IMG/VR virus record: IMGVR_UViG_3300032288_003498
Span: 1-26,585 of that record
Reading direction: 5' to 3' (one strand)
DNA from: a virus
DNA length: 26,585 bases
Shown here one piece after another: positions 8,365 to 16,200 of the stretch (positions are counted from its first letter, which is position 1; each line of letters begins with the position of its first letter). The position numbers and the translations under genes are program-made. The notes beneath the pieces were generated by a model. The model was not told where the DNA came from, searched no databases, and was given only the letters and a program-made list of their open reading frames with translations.

Positions 8365-8409
8365 AAATATCCAAAACATAAATTAAGTACTAATATGCTT
8401 TGGATATTT
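8365..8409 (-). terminator. Hairpin, probable terminator after 136-aa gene
   Basis: The 11-bp arms AAATATCCAAA (8409-8399 on the transcribed strand) and TTTGGATATTT (8375-8365), plus a four-bp CATA/TATG extension after one mismatch, enclose a 13-base loop. It lies 23 bases after the stop at 8433. The U tract is short and broken (UUUUCAUUA), so termination is likely but less certain than at the other two hairpins. Confidence 0.65.
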
Positions 8410-8432
8410 CAAATAAAGTATTTTTTATACTA

Positions 8433-8843
8433 TTAAATCGTTGGAGGCGCCATATTTGGGTCAGGTGTAACTGAACCAGAGATAGAACCAGTAGACCAAG
8501 GAAACAATTCTGCATTAACAGACATAATATTGTATTTTGTTTCATCGATTTGTTTTCCGATTCTTTCCATAATATGAGACCAATAGTTTGTAGATGGATT
8601 AGAACCACTAACATGGTTTTTAACCCAAGTCAATACTTCAGTTTCAGTAAGTGCTTCATATTCTACAAAGTTATCAACATCAACATCAGTTGCTTTGAAA
8701 GGTGTAGCTCCAGTAAAACTACCAACATTTCCTTCTTCGTCAGTTGCAGTTACTTTCCATTGTGTACCAATAATAACATCGGTTAAATAATCAGTATTAG
8801 ATTTTTTCAAACCCGTTAATTCCCAGTTATAAGTATATCCCAT
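8433..8843 (-). CDS. Small conserved-type phage protein (DUF7936-like)
   Basis: A 136-aa protein, MGYTYNWELTGLKKSNTDYLTDVI... The pattern of an N-terminal Y-x-W strand, then 'VIIGTQWKVTATDEEGNVGSFTGATPF', then 'FVEYEALTETEVLTWVKNHV' and a C-terminal helix with a Pro-rich tail resembles a small protein family common near fibre genes in marine T4-like phages (DUF7936 from memory, not checked). Function unknown; a virion or tail-fibre accessory protein is a guess from context. It appears to be its own transcription unit, with the ATATTTATA motif 19 bases before its ATG and a hairpin after its stop. No Shine-Dalgarno is present. Confidence 0.82.
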   Translation of the reverse strand: MGYTYNWELTGLKKSNTDYLTDVIIGTQWKVTATDEEGNVGSFTGATPFKATDVDVDNFVEYEALTETEVLTWVKNHVSGSNPSTNYWSHIMERIGKQIDETKYNIMSVNAELFPWSTGSISGSVTPDPNMAPPTI

Positions 8844-8862
8844 AATTTGCTTGTTTATATGT

Positions 8863-8871
8863 TATAAATAT
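8863..8871 (-). promoter_or_regulatory. ATATTTATA leader motif before 136-aa gene
   Basis: Exact ATATTTATA, 19 bases upstream of the ATG at 8843. TATAAA (8859-8854) follows after three bases, the same spacing as at 4280-4288. Only a weak AAUAA/UUAUU hairpin with a U run lies between this and the preceding stop at 8902. The promoter role is inferred. Confidence 0.55.
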
Positions 8872-8901
8872 GTTGTTTTTCAAAAATAATCTTCATCGTT
8901 A

Positions 8902-9321
8902 TTAAATATCAATTGAACTACTATAATAGTCCGTACTTTTAAGATGAAGATATGCTTGTGTTAAAATATTATCAGTATTATCTGTATCTGAATAGAATAC
9001 TATTTTTTCATCCATTCCTTCCGTTGCTAAATGTGCTTCTAATTTAACATCTCTAGCACCCAACGTAGCTATTGGTTTCTTTGCAGTATCTCTTGCTTGC
9101 TTAGATGCATACACATCAACTTTAACTCTACAAGTATATCCACTTTTCCAATATACAGGTTCAGATGCTCTATCTAAGCCAGGATTAAATTGACTACTTC
9201 CCGAAACAGGCCCCATATCATCCATATTTCTTTTTTGGACTTCAATATCACTTATTATATGATATGCACCACTAACAATCAATGAAGTATTTGGTATATT
9301 GTAATTTCTTTGTAATGCCAT
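8902..9321 (-). CDS. Small structural-type protein, paralogue B of a tandem pair
   Basis: A 139-aa protein starting MALQRNYNIPNTSLIVSGAYHII. It shares with its upstream neighbour (9326-9751) the N-terminal MALQ-R/K-NY motif, AYHII, a W-K-x-G in the middle, V-x-VYA-x-K-x-x-RD, a following PI, and the C-terminal ILTQAY-x-x-LK...Y-S-S-I/L-x-I. The two are therefore paralogues from a tandem duplication. Four bases separate them, so they are co-translated. I do not know the function. Placement directly after the S74 fibre gene suggests a fibre- or baseplate-associated structural protein (inference). Confidence 0.85.
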   Translation of the reverse strand: MALQRNYNIPNTSLIVSGAYHIISDIEVQKRNMDDMGPVSGSSQFNPGLDRASEPVYWKSGYTCRVKVDVYASKQARDTAKKPIATLGARDVKLEAHLATEGMDEKIVFYSDTDNTDNILTQAYLHLKSTDYYSSSIDI

Positions 9322-9325
9322 TTTG

Positions 9326-9751
9326 TTAAATTTCTAATGAACCGCTAAAATACGGAATTGTTTTCAAATAATTATAGGCTTGAGTTAAAATTGAATCAGA
9401 ACTTGTATCATCTATAAAAAATTCTAACTGAAATGGTGGAGTTATTGTATATAAATTTTGGTCAATAACACCAGTTATTCTGTCTGCTGCATCGGATGGG
9501 TACTTAACGATTGCTCCAATAGGTCTCATACCATTATCTCTATCATCTTTATTAGCATATACAAATACTGCAATTCTACCAACATGCCCAGCTTTCCATA
9601 ATATTTCAGGCCTTTGTGGCATACCCTTCGGTAATTTTGGTTGAATATAATCATTCAATCTTCGCTCCGTATATACATTGTATATAATATGATATGCATC
9701 TGGTACTTCAATACCAGTATCACCAATAACATAATTTTTTTGTAATGCCAT
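9326..9751 (-). CDS. Small structural-type protein, paralogue A of a tandem pair
   Basis: A 141-aa protein starting MALQKNYVIGDTGIEVPDAYHII and ending in DSILTQAYNYLKTIPYFSGSLEI. It is paralogous to the next gene (8902-9321), with shared blocks at both ends and divergence in the centre, where this copy has a distinct 'YIQPKLPKGMPQRPEILWKAG' loop. The overall look is a compact beta-rich domain followed by a helix. It begins 11 bases after the stop of the giant S74 fibre, in the same operon. Function unknown. The central divergence would fit two related subunits with different partners, but that is speculation. Confidence 0.85.
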   Translation of the reverse strand: MALQKNYVIGDTGIEVPDAYHIIYNVYTERRLNDYIQPKLPKGMPQRPEILWKAGHVGRIAVFVYANKDDRDNGMRPIGAIVKYPSDAADRITGVIDQNLYTITPPFQLEFFIDDTSSDSILTQAYNYLKTIPYFSGSLEI

Positions 9752-9762
9752 AATCTTTATTT

Positions 9763-10278
9763 TTAACTAAGTCCTAAATGTGCTTTTATTGCTGCTAATT
9801 CTGATTTTAATTCTTCGATTTCCTCACATTTCGCATCATACATTTTTTTGAAATCTTGTAGTGCTAATATTTGATAAGTATTAATTACGTTCCAGTTAAG
9901 AGATAATGTATCCGGAACATCCATTGCTGCATGCTTTTCTGCGTACTTTTGCTTTACTTTCTCAACTTCATCAATTCCAGAAATACCAACCTCTTGCATA
10001 ATTGGTTCTGTAATTTCAGATAGTTCGAATTGCATTGGTCTTGCATCACTACCACAATGTACTGCTTCTGGGAATATCTCCATCACATCCTGAGCGATTA
10101 ACCCCTGATTTACAGTTAGCATTTTGGATATTTTTCTCTCTCTTTGTTTAGGAGTATCTGTATCTTTTAGTTCGAATTTATAAGCGAATGTTACCGGCTT
10201 CAATTGCATGAACCTATCTATGTATTCATAGTTTTCACTTACTTTTTCTCTTATAGAATATTTTAATCTTCTATCGGA
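9763..10278 (-). other. Peptidase S74 intramolecular chaperone domain
   Basis: Last 171 codons of the giant fibre. The Ser codon of SDRRLK is at 10278-10276, with Lys five residues later as in known S74 domains. GLIAQDV and FPEAV follow. The long C-terminal helix (YDAKCEEIEELKSELAAIKAHLGLS) fits the trimeric coiled coil of the released chaperone. Confidence 0.92.
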
Positions 10279-13200
10279 GTTATAAAATACACCATTGTTA
10301 CCTAAATATGCAATATATCCACCAGTTCCACCATCTTCATCCGAAAACATAAATGCTTGGAATAAATCGTTTGGTGTCCAGAATTGCATAAAGTCACCAT
10401 TGATACCAATTCCACCAGACTCACCACCACTTAATGAACCAAAGTCACTTCTAACTTCCCACACACCCATTGTGTATCCACCATATAATCCAACACCAGT
10501 ATATCGAGAACTACTACCATTATAAAAATAATGAGCGTTAAATCTAGGTTCTGAACCAGTATTTACTCCCTGATTTAAGTTGTATGCTGCGTTTGCATTT
10601 GATGAATCTAATGCAATAGCAAGGTTACCACCATACGAGTTTTTAGCTATTCGTAAAGTACCACCATACCAATAAGTCTGCCAGCTATAAGAATTATTAT
10701 GGAAACCAGATTCGTTACCATTTGAATAAGCCATTATAGATACAGGACCATTACTTACACTACCAAACTCAATACCAGGCCATCCGTTTCTACTACCATC
10801 CATTCTCCAAGAACCATATGATGCGTTGTTTGGATAAATGTGTGCGGAGTTTATTCCACTATAATGTCCGTGATATCCTGTAAGTTGATTCCAAGTATGT
10901 TGGTATGAATAGTTTGAACCACCATTGAACTGCCATACAATACTTGCCATATTATAGTCGGTATAGAATCTCATACCTTCATAAGATGGGTTTGCACCAA
11001 ATTTAATACCAGTGTGGAATGCTACACGTAAATCAGGATAAGGATAACCCCATCCACCACTTTCTCTAAATATACCATATGCTTCATCAACTGTTGCATT
11101 ACTGAATGATAATCCAAATCTATGGTCGGTAGATACATCATAGTTATTTCTAATATAGAACGTACCAATACCCCATAATCTAGACCAAGTATTTCCATCA
11201 ACATAATATCCAGTGTCATGGTCATAGAAAATTGGAGAGCGAATATCGTTGTTTACATATACACCATAAGGTTGCATTGACATTCTTTCAGAACCAGCAT
11301 AATATAAGTAAAGTACAGCTCCACTCATATACCAAACCCAACCTCTACTATTATCGTGTACACCAACGTTATCGCCGGTAGTACTCATAAACACATATCT
11401 ACTACTAATACCCCACCCATACCAGCCATTTCTACCACCACCATAAGTAGTTACGTTACTATATGAATTGCCCTCACATTCAGGTGACCATATACCTCTA
11501 CCATATGATTGGAAATACAATCCACAACATCCTTGAGGTCTAAACCAATCATTTGCAAATACTGCAGCAAATTGCGAAGAACCATTAGGGTCACAGTAGT
11601 ATCCAGTATTATTTCTATCATAAAAAATAGTACTATCAATTCTACCAACACCATAGATATCGTAACCATTATGTTCGTTATGATAATAGTGTCTAATCCA
11701 GTTATTAGAATAATATTGTAAATAAATTGAATTACCACAAAATGAATCTATATGTAAGTTACCAGGAAGATAAATTCTACCACAACCATTTCTAGCATAT
11801 AGGTATTCGTTTACTTCAAGACGATAGAATTGAGATGTGGATTGTGGATTGATATAATAAGATGTATCACCAGAATCATAATAGAATCCTGCATAGAAGT
11901 CTCTATTAGCTTCGTGGTTATTACCATACATAGCTATCTTAAACCAACCACCAAATGCTGCCCAACTATGTCTCCACCATAATGAATCAGTAACACCACC
12001 AACCATTTGCCATCCATAACGATATCCATTATATCCACCATTAAAGTGCATTGATTGAATACCAAGATAGTGAGAGGTATCACCAGGTGAGTTACCAGGA
12101 GAACTCCATGTATCAAAAAATCCAGAACCCCAACCAAATACATCATTCATATCGGTAGTTCCCCATCCCATTGTACCAACCCAATATCTACTATCAGATG
12201 TTATATTAGAACGTGGATTGTTATAGAAATAGGTCATACCTATTCTATCTTTACTTCTTTCAGTTACCCAGTTCCAGTTTGTATAACTATTACCATCAAA
12301 ATAGTATCCAGTGTCGTGGTCATAATATATAGATGCTCTAACATCAGCATGTGCATAAACACCATGTGACCTCATTGACATTCTATCACTACCAGCGTAA
12401 TACAAATTCAATTCAGCCCCACTCATATACCAAATCCAGCCGTATGAAGTATCATGCAAACCAAAGTTAGTACCAGTAGTAGTCATTAAAGTGTATCTAC
12501 TTGTAACACCATATCCATACCATCCATTTCTACCACCACCATATGTAGTTATATGTCCGTATGGATTACCTTGTTGTTCTGGTGCTACATAACCTCTACC
12601 ATATGAGTTCCAATACATACCTAACGCACCATTGATATAGTACCAATCGTTTATTGTTAGCCAATTAAAGTTAGAACCAGATGCTGGATTTATATAATAT
12701 CCCGTATTATCTCTATCGTAAAAAGTATAAGCGTAAACTGAATTTCTTACATACCAGTTATGAGAAGTATCAAACCAAACGGATGCAGGGTATGACCAGT
12801 TAATACCTACTCCATAATGTGGATTGTAGTTATTATCAAACCAACCAAAACTCATTTCATTTGGATTCCAGTTTGCAACACCAATACTAAATCTTCTAAA
12901 TCCACCAGATATCGAACCTGTCATACTAAACACACCACCATGTGTTGTGTTTCCATTATTTGAATATGTGTTTATATACAAATGTGGATAGTATGGTCCA
13001 TTAACTACTAAACCATATCTACTATCATCAGGATATATTGAAGTTGCTCCATTGGTTGCTAATGTTTCAGGACCAACCATTAAACTCCAACCATTCTCAG
13101 CACTATCTATAAGTAATCTACCTAATCTAGAACGAGATGCTGCATTTATATAATACCCAGTATTATCTCTATCATAGTAAATGTCAGAACGTAAGTTATA

Positions 13201-16200
13201 TGTGTTTACGGCGTTACCTTCACCCATATACATTGTCATAGATGAGTTATTACCATACCAATGTTGTGCTTCAACTACATATGCGGAGAAGTCCCAACGA
13301 GGTTCATTGTTTACGTTGTTTACTAATTTAATTCTATTACCAACAATATAATTTGTACGAGATGTTGATGCAAAATCACCATAATATCCAGCATCGTTTG
13401 AATCATAGTAAATCGGAGCGTACATAGCACCTCCAATAGATACAGTACCACCAATGAATGCCCCACCAGCAAATCCAAAACGAGAGTAAGTTGTACCATT
13501 GTTTCTTAGTGCTAAATGATGGTCATATCCACTACCATATTCATAACCCAATCCGTACATATTACCAATTGGCCAAGATTCACCGATAGTCCAAATTACT
13601 TTAGATGCTGTACCAGTAACATTGTAATCACCCATCAAACCACCACTATTACGGCTTACCAAATAGTTGCTATACCACACTCTACCAGCAAAGTTACCTT
13701 CGTTTAAGTTAGAATAAGAAGCAGGGTTTGTATAATATCCAGTATTATCTTGGTCATAAAATATAGGAGAACGCATTGAACCATATGCATATAAATTACT
13801 ACCGGTATCCAATTCCATTCTAGTGGTATTACTACCTCTATCATATACTGCAAATGTAGCTCCAGATGTTGAACCCAATGACCAATTTCGCGTTGTAGAT
13901 ATTATATCTATCCAAGTATTTGCGTTTGGTGATTGGAAACCCGCTACTTGGTTTTGGTTTCTATTTACATGTACACCATATCCCGGTGCTGATGTGCCAA
14001 ATCCAACATTATCATTAAAATATATATAAGGATATTCATATGCTGTACCATCTGATGTGTAAACACTACTTAGTGTCATACTATCAGTTACATAGTTTCT
14101 AGATGTACTATCTGGTGCAAATACTCTTACTCTTAATGTATAACTATTTGCAGATGAATCTCTACTTGCTACTACAATTCTCCATCTACTACCAGTCCAA
14201 ACAACATTACCAAATGTAATACCATTTCCAGTTTGACCTCCATTATCAATTATCCTACTTTCATTTGCATAAACACCACCATCCGGAGATAATCCTAAAT
14301 AATATCGTTTTTTAACTAAACCAGGTCTATTTGCGTAGTTATATGAAGTAGTTGCTTCAATTTCTATCGTACCCCAAAACCAACCATTAAATTCTAAATT
14401 TGCTTTTTGATTTCCAGCATTGGCAGTACTATAATTAAAATATCTAACACCATGTGTACTATTTTCTTTATATGTACCATTAACAATAAGGTTATTTATG
14501 TTTGAATCCGATGCCGGGTCTAAATAATATGAAGTATTATCTAAATCATAAATAAATGGAGTTCTAAGCTGATTATAGATATATACAATTCTATTGGAAT
14601 CAAATCTCGCTGCATGCTGTCCATTAATAGATGTAAAGTCAGATGTATTATTTACATAGATATCTAACCAACCATTCGTATTTGTTCTACCTGCTACAAT
14701 ATAGTTTGCTCCATTATTACCCAATTGTAAACCATACCAGTTAAGAGATGAATGATATGCATCAGAACCGGCTGTATATCTAGCTCTAAATGAATACGAT
14801 GAATTATAAGTTCGTATATCACCAGTATCATTTATTGAATTGGTGTTTAGATAAACCGTACCATTGAATGTAAGATTATTATATTGTGCTACTAATACAT
14901 CATTTGTATTATATGCTCCATACGTTCTCTTAAATCTTAAACGAATACTTTCGTTAGAATCATAATCATCTTCCGATTGAAGAATCAATGCTCCACTATT
15001 TGAACCAGCTGGCGATTCTCCATATATTTTCCAATAATCGTTATCACCAATAGTTTGCCCAATATAATAAGTTGGCTGAGTTGCAACACCAGCATAAGCA
15101 GTACCAACAGGGTTTTGTGGTAATGATAAAATTCTAGTAGTTGTAGTACCATTTACCGCTGCATTACCATTTATTGTTAATCCAGCAAATGTAGGCGAAT
15201 CCGTTGTACGAACTGCCTGATTTAGATAATCGGAGAATTGATATCCATCCCATAAATCTGCATCAAGTCCACTACCAGCCCCATCATTTCCAGTATGCCA
15301 TAATTTATGACCAGTACCCCAAGTTGCGGAATCGTATGCTTGCCTAGCTACATAAACATTATCAGAGTACTTATCTCCAACAATTGCCCAGCTTTGTTTT
15401 ACATCTCCACCTGTATAAGTTGACATCCATAAAACATCATTCCAACTTCCACCAAATCCAAGGTTACCACCACTAAGCATTGCTACCTTTAACTTACCAG
15501 CACCAAATATAGCGTTGTTTGGCTTTTCACTACCACCACTTACATAATAACCACCTAAATAGTTATCTGCTCTTGTATATTGTCTTTGGTCGTAAAAAGT
15601 ACCATCTTGCCCATCTAATAAATCTGCGTTAAGGTTATCTACTTTTGTTGTAGATGATACCACTAATGGTGAAGTTCCAGTTGCTACCGTTGATGTAATT
15701 CTATTAAATGAAACGTTATCAGATGTACGAACATTCTGATTCATTAAATAAACTTCAGTTGCTCCCTGTCCAGTATCAATTGTTCCACTAACAACTATAT
15801 TACCAGCTACTTCTAAATTTGCATCAGCATACCATTCTAAACCAGACTCACTCCAATAAAATTGACGAGTTGGTTGTGTTCCTCTCTTAACTTCTATACC
15901 AGCATTTTCAGTTGGTGTAGTACCTGCTCCAATATCTGCATTTAATGTGATAATATTATCACCTACGTTAAGAGTTGTTGTATTAATATATGTTGTAGTA
16001 CCACTTACAGTAAGGTCACCACTAATTGTAGCGTTACCAGTTACTGCTAATGTAGTACCATCGAATCTTAAATTTGCTTCAACGGTTGCGTTTGGCGCAG
16101 TTCCGTTTAATGTGATTACACCATTATCAGTTGTACCAGTTAATGATAATAGTCCAGAAGAACCAGATGTACCTTGCGTTCCAGATGTACCCGATGTGCC

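Larger units (their letters stand above)
11173..14557 (-). repeat. Nine YDxDNTGYY-type repeats in the distal fibre
   Basis: Motif (I/F)-Y-Y/F-D-x-D/N-N/D-T-G/S-Y-Y-x-(D/N)-P-x-S-x-S-x-(L/F/N). The copies lie near 14557, 13772, 13418, 13185, 12727, 12335, 11890, 11632 and 11235, at irregular spacings (about 230-790 bp). Two copies have the short form DHDTGYY. Such repeats recur in phage fibres with S74 domains and probably mark the start of successive trimeric modules. Confidence 0.85.

Noticed and set aside
8390-8614. Minus-strand 74-codon frame overlapping the 136-aa gene
   Set aside because: Lies in another frame of a better-supported gene and runs into the terminator hairpin.
4280-8871. 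T4 late promoters TATAAATA on the plus strand
   Set aside because: They would point away from every gene in the window; the reverse reading on the coding strand is the one that makes positional sense.
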